In this document: positions 18,174 through 25,934 of the stretch, piece after piece | Numbering within the stretch: the first letter of the stretch is position 1 | Layout: each line of letters starts with the position of its first letter | Source: Deltaproteobacteria bacterium | GTDB lineage: Bacteria > Desulfobacterota > Desulfobacteria > Desulfobacterales > B30-G6 | Direction of reading: 5' to 3' | Length of the DNA: 40,349 nucleotides | Assembly (NCBI GenBank): GCA_022340465.1 | Contig: JAJDNW010000067.1 | Coordinates: 1 to 40,349, forward strand | Made by a program: the position numbers and the translations under genes | The notes under the pieces: model-generated | What the model saw: the letters and a program-made list of their open reading frames with translations, nothing else | The model's database searches: none | Told to the model about the DNA's origin: nothing

Positions 18174-18799
18174 GAAGATACGCCGAAACGCAGCCATTTG
18201 AAGCGTTTGCGCAACGCTTCAGACACCCGCGCCCCGATCCTGGCCATGAAAATGTTCTCCGGTTTGAGGCAAATGTTGGGTTCGTTGGTCTGAAGATCCT
18301 GGAATCCGAAGGGTTCGAATAAAGCGATGAGCATTTTGCGGTAGGCTTGCGCCGTCATTCCGGAACCGTCGAGATCCCAGGTCCAGGAATAGCCCACGAG
18401 ATAGAGAATTTTATCCTCGACGGTGTCGTGGGCCACCATGCGTTTCATGATGGCGGCCGCCACGCCCGCCGATCGCCAGCGGCGGCAGACCTCGATCACT
18501 TTCAGCTCCATCATCACACCCGGCCCCAGGTCCAGCCAGCGAGCCCCCTGTTCGGGATGGTCGAGCACGCCGAAACCGATGATGGTGTCGTCCGCATCGA
18601 CGGCCAAAACGACATTGACCTCTTCCCTGGCGGCATCTTTTTCCAGGCTTTCCCTCTTGGTGTAAAGCGACCTGTACTGTGCATGGCCGCCAAACTCACT
18701 GTCAAATGCATACCGCTGAATCTCTTCGCTACTGCAAAAAGAGTGCACCCAGACGGCACCGGACCCTGTCTGCAATATGGCTTCATTCCGATCGGGCAT
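18170..18799 (-). CDS. acuA: AcuA-like protein N-acetyltransferase
   Basis: This 209-residue GNAT protein has the length and layout of Bacillus AcuA. Shared landmarks are IEVCRRWRSAGVAAAIMK (acetyl-CoA loop region), the YSWTWDLDG segment matching YYWHWDLKG, QAYRKMLIALFEPFG, the TNEPNI segment and FMARIG near the C-terminus. AcuA is known to acetylate and inactivate AMP-forming acyl-CoA synthetases on the lysine of the A10 motif. Both acyl-CoA ligases in this window carry that motif (PLTAVGK, PVSAAGK). The gene lies downstream of bamQ-bamA and a second GNAT on the same strand, so control of aromatic or acyl-CoA ligases by acetylation is a reasonable inference. No AcuC-like deacetylase is present in the window. 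Confidence 0.72.
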   Translation of the reverse strand: MPDRNEAILQTGSGAVWVHSFCSSEEIQRYAFDSEFGGHAQYRSLYTKRESLEKDAAREEVNVVLAVDADDTIIGFGVLDHPEQGARWLDLGPGVMMELKVIEVCRRWRSAGVAAAIMKRMVAHDTVEDKILYLVGYSWTWDLDGSGMTAQAYRKMLIALFEPFGFQDLQTNEPNICLKPENIFMARIGARVSEALRKRFKWLRFGVSS

Positions 18800-18822
18800 A
18801 CGCCCCCACGTTCTCGATCTGC

Positions 18823-18858
18823 AATTTAAACCGGTCCGTCAACGGGCCGCTTTAAATT
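18823..18858. other. Imperfect hairpin between the two acetyltransferase genes
   Basis: AATTTAAA (18823-18830) pairs with TTTAAATT (18851-18858), and the stem continues inward through mismatched CCGG/CCG blocks. It could attenuate transcription from the GNAT gene into the acuA-like gene; no T-run follows on the minus strand. Confidence 0.4.
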
Positions 18859-19412
18859 TAGAAGTCGCTCCATCCCTTGTGCAGGCGCTTGACCATAACG
18901 ACCATGTCGTGGCGTTTACCCCGTGGATCGACGGCGTAGTCCTTGAGCTCCGCACGCTTGAAAAAATCGAATTTCCGCACAGCCTCTATGGCGGCGTCTT
19001 CCATGCCGACGATCAGGTCCGAACGCAGCGCCTCCAGCCCTTTGTCCATGGCCGCCTGAATCAGGTCCAGCAGGATCCAGGTGCCCAGGCGTTTGTTCCT
19101 GAATTCGGGCAATACGATAATGCGAAAGCGCCCGACATGCTTGGTGGCTCCGAATTCGCGGGTGTGCAGGCTGCCGTGCCCCACGATCTTCTTGTTGCAG
19201 AGGGCGACGATGGCAAACACGCTTTCCGACCCCAGATTTTCAAACCAGTGCTGGATGACGGTGGGATTCGACGTGTCGTAGCGCATGCACCACCGGTCGT
19301 TCTCCGGTATCGCGTCAAAAAATTCGGAAAGAAGCCTTTCGTCCCCTTTTTCAAGGGGGCGAATGATCGCTTCTTCGCAGTCCTTCAGCACACACTCTTT
19401 GGGATAGCTCAC
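18858..19412 (-). CDS. GNAT family N-acetyltransferase
   Basis: This is a 184-residue single-domain GNAT. The N-terminal IIRPLEKGDERLLSEFF is typical of the GNAT fold, and the acetyl-CoA-binding segment VLPEFRNKRLGTWILLDLIQ near residues 104-122 contains the R/Q-x-x-G-x loop. It resembles the catalytic domain of protein acetyltransferases of the Pat group more than small-molecule enzymes, but the substrate is unknown. It lies 43 bp downstream of bamA and 58 bp upstream of the acuA-like gene on the same strand. Two acetyltransferases in tandem behind bamA is unusual and suggests a regulatory unit. Confidence 0.85.
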   Translation of the reverse strand: MSYPKECVLKDCEEAIIRPLEKGDERLLSEFFDAIPENDRWCMRYDTSNPTVIQHWFENLGSESVFAIVALCNKKIVGHGSLHTREFGATKHVGRFRIIVLPEFRNKRLGTWILLDLIQAAMDKGLEALRSDLIVGMEDAAIEAVRKFDFFKRAELKDYAVDPRGKRHDMVVMVKRLHKGWSDF

Positions 19413-19455
19413 CTCGCGGGTCCTCCATTTTTTAGAACCAAATGCTCAACGTCGG

Positions 19456-20601
19456 TTAGATATCCTCGGGTTTACCCATCACCTCTGCATACATATCCAT
19501 GTTCCAGAGCTTGGCTTCAGCTAGATTTTGCCTGAACTTGATGAAATCGATGGTATCGCTGCCGGTAATTTTCTTGGTGTTGAAGGCCCCGAAACCGAGA
19601 AAGGCCTCGCCGCTCATGTTGGCCGCCAGCCAGTGGCGATTGGCATTCTTGCAGATATCCCAGAAATACTTCTTTTTCATGCGAACCCCGTCGATGCTTT
19701 TAATGAGGCACCCCGGAAAAAGATTGGCGAACTGCCACACGATCTTGTCTACCTCTTTGTCCAGCAGTTCGAAGTCGGCGTTGGCTTGATGCGCCTTTAC
19801 CAGTGCCCTGCCTTCTTTGAGGGCGTCGCCCTTTTTATACTCCCCGTAAACGATTTCCCCGTCTTCCACATAACGGTCGGTAACAATCATGGGGTTCCTC
19901 ACCCATTCGCCGTCGATCTTCAGAACCGGCGCACATTTACTGATCAGATTCTTGGCTTTCATTTTATAGGCCGACCACATCTCACAGGAAACACAGTTCC
20001 ACATGGCATCCTCGTTGCTGAGCATCCAGGGCAGAAAGTCCGAGGACCCGCCGTCAGGTGCCGAACCGTGTCGGGGGCCTGCCTGGCCAAATATGGCCAA
20101 ATCCGAAGAAACCGTCAGGTCGCAGGCCATGCCGATTTCCTGGCCACCCGCAACGCGCATGCCGTTGACCCTGCAAATCACCGGTTTCTTGCAGGCCAAT
20201 ATGGAGTCGACCATGTGGTTGAACAGCTCCATGTACTGGCCATATTCATCGGGACGCTGGCTGTAGTATTCGCTGTATTCCTTGGTGTTTCCGCCGGTGC
20301 AGAAGGCGTAGGGCCCGGTAGCGGTAAAGACCACGGCAACCACGCTGCGATCCAGGGATGAGTTCTCGAAACCGGCGATAGCCCCCTTGACCATCTCCGT
20401 GGTGTAGGAGTTGTATTGCTTGGGGTTGTTGAGGCGCACCCAGGCCACGTAAAGTCCCTCCACCGTGTTCCCCTGCGGGTCGGTCAGGGGACGCTTTTCG
20501 TAAACCACGCACGGTGCATCCGCATCCGTACCCCAGTGAACATCCGTGTGCAGCATGTGATCCTTCAAACTATTGTCTCTGGGCAACCATTCCAAAGCCA
20601 T
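19456..20601 (-). CDS. bamA: 6-Oxocyclohex-1-ene-1-carbonyl-CoA hydrolase
   Basis: This 381-residue crotonase-superfamily enzyme is far longer than ordinary hydratases but right for BamA/Oah. It hydrolytically opens the ring of 6-oxocyclohex-1-ene-1-carbonyl-CoA to 3-hydroxypimeloyl-CoA and is a classical marker of anaerobic benzoyl-CoA degradation. Diagnostic segments are FCTGGNTKEYSEYY, RVAGGQEIGMACDLTVSSDL, FGQAGPRHGSAPDGGSSDFL and WSAYKMKAKNLI. GGAG precedes ATG 20601. bamQ, which makes its substrate, lies upstream on the same strand, but the 234-bp gap between them contains a repeat element. This BamA is unrelated to the outer-membrane assembly protein of the same name. Confidence 0.95.
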   Translation of the reverse strand: MALEWLPRDNSLKDHMLHTDVHWGTDADAPCVVYEKRPLTDPQGNTVEGLYVAWVRLNNPKQYNSYTTEMVKGAIAGFENSSLDRSVVAVVFTATGPYAFCTGGNTKEYSEYYSQRPDEYGQYMELFNHMVDSILACKKPVICRVNGMRVAGGQEIGMACDLTVSSDLAIFGQAGPRHGSAPDGGSSDFLPWMLSNEDAMWNCVSCEMWSAYKMKAKNLISKCAPVLKIDGEWVRNPMIVTDRYVEDGEIVYGEYKKGDALKEGRALVKAHQANADFELLDKEVDKIVWQFANLFPGCLIKSIDGVRMKKKYFWDICKNANRHWLAANMSGEAFLGFGAFNTKKITGSDTIDFIKFRQNLAEAKLWNMDMYAEVMGKPEDI

Positions 20602-20690
20602 AGTAAAAACTCCTTTTTTTTGATGTTTTCGTTTTCTTGCTATTGTTTATAGTAAAAACATTCCTCTAACACTTTTGCAAAAAAGGGTCG

Positions 20691-20829
20691 AGGATTCAAG
20701 GTCCCAAGGGGTCAAGTGAAAACCGCAATGTGCTTGGTTTTTGCCCCTCGGGCCTCAGTGAATTATCTGTTTTCAGCCATCAGCTGTGAGCGTCGCTTGG
20801 CCCCTCGGATCCTTTAACCCTTGAATCCT
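20691..20829. repeat. Intergenic element R2 with 11-bp terminal inverted repeats
   Basis: AGGATTCAAGG (20691-20701) and CCTTGAATCCT (20819-20829) are perfect inverted ends of a 139-bp non-coding element. The interior has CAAGTGAAAA (shared with R4), CATCAGCTGTGAGC and CCCCTCGGATCC (compare R1 and R3). It sits between bamQ and bamA. Its design resembles a MITE, but no target-site duplication was evident. Confidence 0.65.
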
Positions 20830-20835
20830 TTATGC

Positions 20836-21945
20836 TTAAAAGTCCGGCACCAGGACGATACGCCTGTCCGGTGACTTTTTATGAGCCTCCTCGAAAGCCT
20901 CGGCAATCGTGCTCATGGGGCGCGTCTGCACGAACGGCGCCAGGTCTATTTTCTTCGACAGCACCATGTCGAGCACCTGGGGGTAATATTCCGGCAAACA
21001 GCCCCACGTTCCTATAATCTCCGCGTCGAAGGCCATCAAGCGGCTGATGGAATATTCGACTTTTTGCAGGCCGAAGCCCACGATAATCAGCTTGCCGGTG
21101 AAGCTGAGAAGATTGAGAGCGATTTCCTGACCGGGCTTGCTGCCCGTGACCTCGAAGATTTTCCAGCCGTGGCCCGCCAACCCCTCCTGCTTGCGTATCG
21201 CTTTTGCTTCCTGGGAAATCTCTTTGGGGGTTTTGCCGGTTGCGTCGATGGAAAAATCCGCTCCATAGGAGAGCATCTGCTCGAGCCGCTTCCCGTCTAT
21301 ATCGATGGCAATGACACATCCCGCTCCCAATGCTTTGGCTTCCTGAACCATGTACTGCCCGACACCGCCGACGCCGATGACGATGACATTGTCGCCGATG
21401 TCGAGCCCCGCCCTCTTAGCCGCCTGGAACGGCGTCGTGGCGGCATCGGCCACGACGGCCAGGTGCTCCAGCGGGATCTCTCCCCTGTTTTTGATTTCAC
21501 AAAGGTCGATGGAGGGGACAGGGATGTGGCTGGAAAAACCGCCGTAGATACCGATGCTGTTGCCGGGCATCTTCTGCGAAAGGCAACGGTTGCCCCTGCC
21601 GGTCTTGCACAGGTAGCATCGGCGGCAGGGCATGACCGCCGGGATCAGGACCTCTTTACCCACCCAGGCGTCATCACCGGCCACGACCGTACCCGCTATT
21701 TCGTGCCCCAGGGTGAGCGGTGGTTTCGACACCGTGGGCACACCGTCGTAAAAATACCCCAGGTCCGTGTGGCAGACACCGCATCCTGCGATTTCCACCA
21801 GCACCTCCCCCGGATTCAGTTCTGGAACCGGAATTTCGACTTTTTCGAGCCTGCCGGGAGTAACCTCACCACTTTCCCTGTTCCGTGTCGTGGGCTGCAC
21901 CATCTGCCAAGTCAATATGTTGTCCGGAACTGCTCCCATGTTCAT
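20836..21945 (-). CDS. bamQ: 6-Hydroxycyclohex-1-ene-1-carbonyl-CoA dehydrogenase
   Basis: This 369-residue zinc-dependent medium-chain dehydrogenase oxidises 6-hydroxycyclohex-1-ene-1-carbonyl-CoA to the 6-oxo compound with NAD. Catalytic zinc ligands appear in CGVCHTD and GHEIAG, the structural zinc site in CRRCYLCKTGRGNRC, and the Rossmann motif in GVGGVGQYMV. Length, motifs and the adjacent bamA support BamQ/Had over a generic alcohol dehydrogenase. ATG 21945 has a GGAGGAAA ribosome site. A candidate promoter lies at 22104-22132, leaving a leader of about 150 nt. The product is the substrate of the BamA encoded next. Confidence 0.92.
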   Translation of the reverse strand: MNMGAVPDNILTWQMVQPTTRNRESGEVTPGRLEKVEIPVPELNPGEVLVEIAGCGVCHTDLGYFYDGVPTVSKPPLTLGHEIAGTVVAGDDAWVGKEVLIPAVMPCRRCYLCKTGRGNRCLSQKMPGNSIGIYGGFSSHIPVPSIDLCEIKNRGEIPLEHLAVVADAATTPFQAAKRAGLDIGDNVIVIGVGGVGQYMVQEAKALGAGCVIAIDIDGKRLEQMLSYGADFSIDATGKTPKEISQEAKAIRKQEGLAGHGWKIFEVTGSKPGQEIALNLLSFTGKLIIVGFGLQKVEYSISRLMAFDAEIIGTWGCLPEYYPQVLDMVLSKKIDLAPFVQTRPMSTIAEAFEEAHKKSPDRRIVLVPDF

Positions 21946-22103
21946 TTCCTCCTTTGTTCGTATTTTCGGAAGTAGATACCCGGGCCCGTAGGACCCGACA
22001 CTGGTTTCGCCCTAAAAGCGTTCAAATGGCCCAATTATATCAACCGAAAGCCAACGATCGATACACGTCTTCTGAAAACTTGGAACGCTAAACTTGGGTG
22101 GAT

Positions 22104-22132
22104 ATATTATCGCTACAATATAGCTGAGTCAA
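22104..22132 (-). promoter_or_regulatory. Candidate bamQ promoter
   Basis: On the minus strand, TTGACT (22132-22127) and TAATAT (22109-22104) are separated by exactly 17 bp. The shared box GCTACAATATAGCT occupies most of the spacer. The remaining divergent region (21946-22281) is AT-rich with no further gene. A TATACT near 22180 on the plus strand could serve the hydratase gene, but no convincing -35 partners it. Confidence 0.5.
22112..22125. promoter_or_regulatory. Shared 14-bp regulatory box, copy 1
   Basis: GCTACAATATAGCT lies between the -35 and -10 of the candidate bamQ promoter, upstream of the divergent hydratase gene. It differs at one base from copy 2 at 23219-23232. Outer bases (AGC/GCT) are symmetric. 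The position suggests a repressor site. Confidence 0.55.
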
Positions 22133-22281
22133 GCCTATTTACAGATGCCCCCGAATTGGGATAGTATTGTTTTTGGTATGGCTATACTGCTCCCAGGGTT
22201 GCATCGATAACATGGGAGCCGCAATTCCGATATTTTCGGATTTGTGCAACGGCTCACAGTTTACAACAAAGGAGAAGCTCC

Positions 22282-23070
22282 ATGACCGACCCATTGATCA
22301 TCGTGGAAAAGGAAGACCATCTTACTATCGTAACCATCAACCGGCCCGAAGCCATGAATTCAATCAGCCCCCCGGTCAGTGCGGAACTGTCGGCCGCCTT
22401 CGATGAATTTGCCGCAAATGCGGATGAGTGGGTGTGTATCGTCACCGGGGCCGGCGAACGTGCCTTTTCAGCCGGCAACGACCTGAAGTGGCAGGCCCAA
22501 AACGGGGGTGAGGAGCTCTCCAGGCAGACCGCCAGGATAAAAGGCGGTTTCGGCGGAATCACCTCCCGTTACGATTGCTTCAAACCCATCATTGCGGCCG
22601 TCAACGGGTTCGCTCTCGGTGGCGGCTTCGAAGTCGCCCTGGCCTGTGACATCATCCTTGCGGCCGAACATGCCACCTTCGGATTCCCCGAACCACGGGT
22701 GGGCATGATTGCAGGCGCTATGGGCGTGCACCGTTTGCCGCGTCATATCCCCTACCACCTGGCCATGGGAATGCTGCTGTCGTCAAAACGCATTGCCGCC
22801 CAGGAGGCCATGCAGTACGGACTGGTCAACGAGGTCGTTCCTCTCAAAGACCTCTTGCCCACTGCTAAAAAATGGGCTGCCGAAATCATGATGGGCGCTC
22901 CTCTGGCCCTCCAGGCCACGAAAGAAGCCGCTCTCAAAGGATTGGCCTATCCGCTCGATGAGGTTCCCAAGGTGTTCCCGATGCAGGAGGCTATGCATAC
23001 GTCCGAAGATTTCATCGAAGGGCCCAAGGCTTTTGCCGAAAAGCGCCCCCCCCAGTGGAAGGGACGTTAG
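22282..23070 (+). CDS. Enoyl-CoA hydratase/isomerase family protein
   Basis: This is a 262-residue crotonase-fold protein. Both catalytic glutamates seem present: ALGGGFEVALACDI near residue 118 and FGFPEPRVGM near 136. The oxyanion region is AFSAGNDLK. The family hydrates 2-enoyl-CoA thioesters. Similar proteins include BbsH-type phenylitaconyl-CoA hydratases and CaiD-like hydratases; sequence alone does not decide. It is less like BamR than the gene at 25935. AAAGGAG precedes ATG 22282. It is divergent from bamQ and 214 bp upstream of the SDR gene, which has its own candidate promoter. Confidence 0.87.
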   Translation: MTDPLIIVEKEDHLTIVTINRPEAMNSISPPVSAELSAAFDEFAANADEWVCIVTGAGERAFSAGNDLKWQAQNGGEELSRQTARIKGGFGGITSRYDCFKPIIAAVNGFALGGGFEVALACDIILAAEHATFGFPEPRVGMIAGAMGVHRLPRHIPYHLAMGMLLSSKRIAAQEAMQYGLVNEVVPLKDLLPTAKKWAAEIMMGAPLALQATKEAALKGLAYPLDEVPKVFPMQEAMHTSEDFIEGPKAFAEKRPPQWKGR

Positions 23071-23199
23071 CCACAGTTCACCCCAAAAAGGGGCAACCCT
23101 GCAAGGGGCCACGCCCCCGACACCGCAGACGGCAGGCAAGCGGAAGCTTCGGAACCCCGGGGCCGACGGCACCGTTTACCCCAACGATGGGGTTTTTCC

Positions 23200-23228
23200 T
23201 TGACTTGGCTTTTATATAGCTACTATAT
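23200..23228 (+). promoter_or_regulatory. Candidate promoter of the SDR-thiolase operon
   Basis: TTGACT (23200-23205) is the same -35 hexamer as in the candidate bamQ promoter. A weak -10 follows, either TACTAT after 15 bp or CTATAT after 17 bp. The AT-rich direct repeats TATATAGCTA (23213-23222 and 23224-23233, 11-bp period) overlap it. The preceding part of this gap (23071-23190) has GC-rich small inverted repeats such as CCCC...GGGG near 23180. Confidence 0.45.
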
Positions 23229-23232
23229 AGCT
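23219..23232. promoter_or_regulatory. Shared 14-bp regulatory box, copy 2
   Basis: GCTACTATATAGCT matches copy 1 at 13 of 14 positions and overlaps the -10 region of the SDR promoter. It is part of a perfect TATATAG-CTA-CTATATA palindrome (23213-23229). Two independent sites in one catabolic cluster support a common regulator, which is not encoded nearby. Confidence 0.55.
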
Positions 23233-23284
23233 AGATTCCAAGCTGAACCTTGCAACTTAAAAAACTTTTGAACAGGAGAAACCC

Positions 23285-24037
23285 ATGAATCTCGCAGGAA
23301 AAGTCGCCCTGGTTACCGGAAGCAGCCGCGGGGTGGGACGCGCTGTAGCCCTCGGGTTTGCGGAACAAGGCGCCAAGGTGGTCGTCAACTACACATCCAA
23401 TGCCGAAGCCGCGGATCAGGTGGTTTCGGAAATTGAAGCCTTTAACACTTCGGCCATCGCCGTCAAGGCGGACGTCGCCCTGAAAGCGGACGTCGAGCGC
23501 TTGGTGGGCAGCGCGGTGGAGGCTTTTGGAAAAATCGACATCCTGGTCAACAATGCCGGCTTCACCAGGCCGGCCCTGATGGTGAAAATGGAAGAGGACC
23601 AATGGGACCAGGTGGTCGACATCCACCTGAAAGGTGCATTTCTGTGTTCCCAGGCCGCCGGGAGGCTGATGAAGGAGCAGAAAAAAGGTAAAATCATCAA
23701 TGTCACCTCGGTCGCCGGAATTGTGGGTACCGTCGGACAGGTCAACTACAGCGCCGCCAAGGGCGGCATCATCAGCATGACCAAATCCATAGCCCGGGAA
23801 ATGGCCCGGTACAATGTGTGCGCCAATGTCATTTCCCTGGGAATCGTGGCCACGGACATGACCGAAAAAATCCGGACCGATGAAAAATTGAAAGAGATCT
23901 ATATGAATCGTATCCTGCTGAAACGCTTTGCCGAACCGGCGGACATAGCCCCGGCCTTCTGCTTTCTGGCCTCGGACCAGAGCGACTACATCACCGGCCA
24001 GCTGCTGTGCGTTGACGGTGGATACGGTATGATTTAA
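23285..24037 (+). CDS. Short-chain dehydrogenase (FabG-like; probable 3-hydroxyacyl-CoA dehydrogenase)
   Basis: This 250-residue SDR has the cofactor motif TGSSRGVGRA at residues 11-20, NNAG near 90, and the catalytic Ser-Tyr-Lys set in NVTSVAGIVG and YSAAKGG. The C-terminal VDGGYGM is typical of FabG-like enzymes. Followed by a thiolase and its OB-fold partner, it more likely oxidises a 3-hydroxyacyl-CoA than serves fatty-acid synthesis. 3-Hydroxypimeloyl-CoA, the BamA product, is an attractive substrate. A BbsC/BbsD-type role is the alternative. ACAGGAGAA precedes ATG 23285. Confidence 0.85.
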   Translation: MNLAGKVALVTGSSRGVGRAVALGFAEQGAKVVVNYTSNAEAADQVVSEIEAFNTSAIAVKADVALKADVERLVGSAVEAFGKIDILVNNAGFTRPALMVKMEEDQWDQVVDIHLKGAFLCSQAAGRLMKEQKKGKIINVTSVAGIVGTVGQVNYSAAKGGIISMTKSIAREMARYNVCANVISLGIVATDMTEKIRTDEKLKEIYMNRILLKRFAEPADIAPAFCFLASDQSDYITGQLLCVDGGYGMI

Positions 24038-24150
24038 AATAAATTTTAACCCGTCAGCACCCGCAACGGTTTGTGAATTCAGAATTTCGATTCATTTAAT
24101 TCAGGGTCAACCAAATATGTAAAATTTATTATTTTTAAAAGGGGAAATAG

Positions 24151-25320
24151 ATGGGAGACAAAGTAGCGATTATCGGTGTCGGCCAAAGTAAATTCGTGCG
24201 GCAGTACCCGGGGTCTATCCGGGAACTGGCCTTCGAAGGGTTCAAGGACTGCCTGAGGGATGCCGGCGTTACCACCCGAGATATAGGTGCTTCAGTGGTC
24301 TGTTCGGCCCCGGAATATGACAAGCAGCGATCGCCTGCCGGTGTCTTCGCAGAGTATCTGGGGTTGAACCCCCAACCGACCTTTTATGTCGAGAGCCTCT
24401 GCTCCTCCAGCACCACAGGCGTCAGGCTTGCCTATTCACTGGTGAAGTCGGGACTGCACGATGTCGTCGCCGTTCTCGGCTTTCAGAAAATGTCGGAAAT
24501 TTCATCTTCGGAATCCCAGGAACGGATGGGCCGCGGCGCCGACATCCAGTGGGAGAGTCCTTTCGGCACCATGATGCCGGCATATTATGCCATGTATGCC
24601 CGAGCCCACATGGAAACATACGGAACGACGCCGGACGACCTCTCCAGCATCCGCGCGAAAGCCGCCACCTACGGCCAGATCAACGACCTGGCCGTTTACC
24701 GCAAGCCGGTCACCTTGGAGATGTTCAACGATCCGGAAAACATCATGGGCAGACCGGTGGCAACGCCGCTGCGGGTCGGCGATTGCTGCGCCAATGCCGA
24801 CGGCAGCTCCTGCATCATCGTCGCCAGTGAAGAGAAGGCCAAGACCTTTTGTAAAAAACCGGTTTGGATCATGGGACTGGGTTCCGCCACCACCAGCGTG
24901 AATCTGGCCGGGCGCGATCTGTTCTCCGGCCTGTCGGCCGCCCGGGAAGCCGCCCGGCAGGCTTACGATATGGCCGGCATCGGCCCCAAAGATGTCGATG
25001 TTGCCGAAGTCCACGATTGCTTCACCATCGCCGAAATGATGGCTTACGAAAACCTGGGTTTTGCCGAGCCCGGCGAGGGCAAGGAATTGATCCGCGGCAA
25101 AGAGACCTACAAGGAAGGATCGATCCCCGTCAACGTTGACGGCGGGCTGCTCTCCAAAGGTCACCCCATCGGCGCCACCGGGGGATCCCAGGTCAGGACC
25201 ATCGTGCTGCAGTTGAGGGGGGAAGCCGGCGACATACAGGTAAAAGATCCGGCAATCGGTCTGGTGCACAATATCGGAGGTGTGGGACTCTACGGCAATG
25301 TAACGATTTTGGGGAGGTAG
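24151..25320 (+). CDS. SCP2-type thiolase (BbsB-like or 3-oxopimeloyl-CoA thiolase)
   Basis: This 389-residue thiolase of the SCP-x/lipid-transfer class has the nucleophilic cysteine in ESLCSSSTTG near residue 84. It also has EVHDCFTIAEM, GHPIGATG near 334, and the class-specific ending VHNIGGVGLYGN. It would cleave a 3-oxoacyl-CoA with CoA. Such thiolases often require a separate DUF35 zinc/OB-fold protein, and one follows 2 bp downstream. The best-known pair is BbsAB, benzoylsuccinyl-CoA thiolase of anaerobic toluene degradation. In this bam setting 3-oxopimeloyl-CoA is equally plausible. AAAGGGGAAATAG precedes ATG 24151. The 113-bp gap upstream is AT-rich without clear signals. Confidence 0.87.
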   Translation: MGDKVAIIGVGQSKFVRQYPGSIRELAFEGFKDCLRDAGVTTRDIGASVVCSAPEYDKQRSPAGVFAEYLGLNPQPTFYVESLCSSSTTGVRLAYSLVKSGLHDVVAVLGFQKMSEISSSESQERMGRGADIQWESPFGTMMPAYYAMYARAHMETYGTTPDDLSSIRAKAATYGQINDLAVYRKPVTLEMFNDPENIMGRPVATPLRVGDCCANADGSSCIIVASEEKAKTFCKKPVWIMGLGSATTSVNLAGRDLFSGLSAAREAARQAYDMAGIGPKDVDVAEVHDCFTIAEMMAYENLGFAEPGEGKELIRGKETYKEGSIPVNVDGGLLSKGHPIGATGGSQVRTIVLQLRGEAGDIQVKDPAIGLVHNIGGVGLYGNVTILGR

Positions 25321-25322
25321 AT

Positions 25323-25757
25323 ATGGGCAACAAAAAAGAGGTCGACGACCGGTTTAAAAAATTCGGTACGGTGAGTTTCACCGCCATCACCAAAACCAAC
25401 GATTTTATCGAACACCTTGAAAAGGGAAACGTTGCCGGAACGAAGTGCCTGGACTGCGGCGCGGTTTTCTTCCCGCCCCGTGCCGACTGCTGCCACTGCC
25501 TGACCAGCAACATGGAGTGGTTCGATGTTTCCGGCAGCGGCAAGCTGGTCACCTATAGCAAGCTGACCTTCGCCCCCATCGGTTTCGAGGAGGATGTGCC
25601 CTACTGCATCGCCCTGCTCGATTACGGCGACTACAAGGTGTTCGGCCGCATATCGGGCAGCATACCCGAGGAGGAAATCCGGGTGGGCATGTCCATGAAA
25701 ACGGTGGCCAACACCGTTTCCAACGGTCAGCTGAATTATGTTTTCGAAAAAGCGTAA
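25323..25757 (+). CDS. Zn-ribbon/OB-fold (DUF35) thiolase partner
   Basis: This 144-residue protein has a rubredoxin-like zinc ribbon (CLDCGAVFFPPRADCCHC, residues about 43-60) followed by an OB-fold. This is the BbsA/DUF35 architecture, known to bind acyl-CoA and complete SCP2-type thiolases. It begins 2 bp after the thiolase stop with a strong ribosome site inside the thiolase 3' end (GGGGAGGTAG), so near-equal co-expression is expected. It ends just before a small hairpin, CCCCAA/TTGGGG (25759-25777). No independent enzyme activity is expected. Confidence 0.88.
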   Translation: MGNKKEVDDRFKKFGTVSFTAITKTNDFIEHLEKGNVAGTKCLDCGAVFFPPRADCCHCLTSNMEWFDVSGSGKLVTYSKLTFAPIGFEEDVPYCIALLDYGDYKVFGRISGSIPEEEIRVGMSMKTVANTVSNGQLNYVFEKA

Positions 25758-25778
25758 CCCCCAACATTGCATTGGGGA

Positions 25779-25842
25779 TTTCGTGCTTTCAAATTTTCGT
25801 GGTTTCGTGATTACTCTTTTCTTTGTGGCCTTTGCGCCTTAG
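25779..25842. repeat. TTTCGTG / TTTGCGCCTT-type intergenic repeat
   Basis: Between the DUF35 gene and bamR there are several TTTCGTG-like words followed by TTTGTGGCCTTTGCGCCTT. I recognise this as a class of recurrent non-coding sequence seen in many bacterial genomes, but cannot confirm copy number from one window. GTGAAAC (25851-25857) and GTTTCAC (25872-25878) form an inverted pair next to it. Confidence 0.45.
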
Positions 25843-25934
25843 TTTACCCAGTGAAACCAGGTGTTGCTTTTGTTTCACCGGGGTGCTTCAGAATTGTCTT
25901 ACACACGATGACCCAAACTGCCGAGGTTTAAGCC

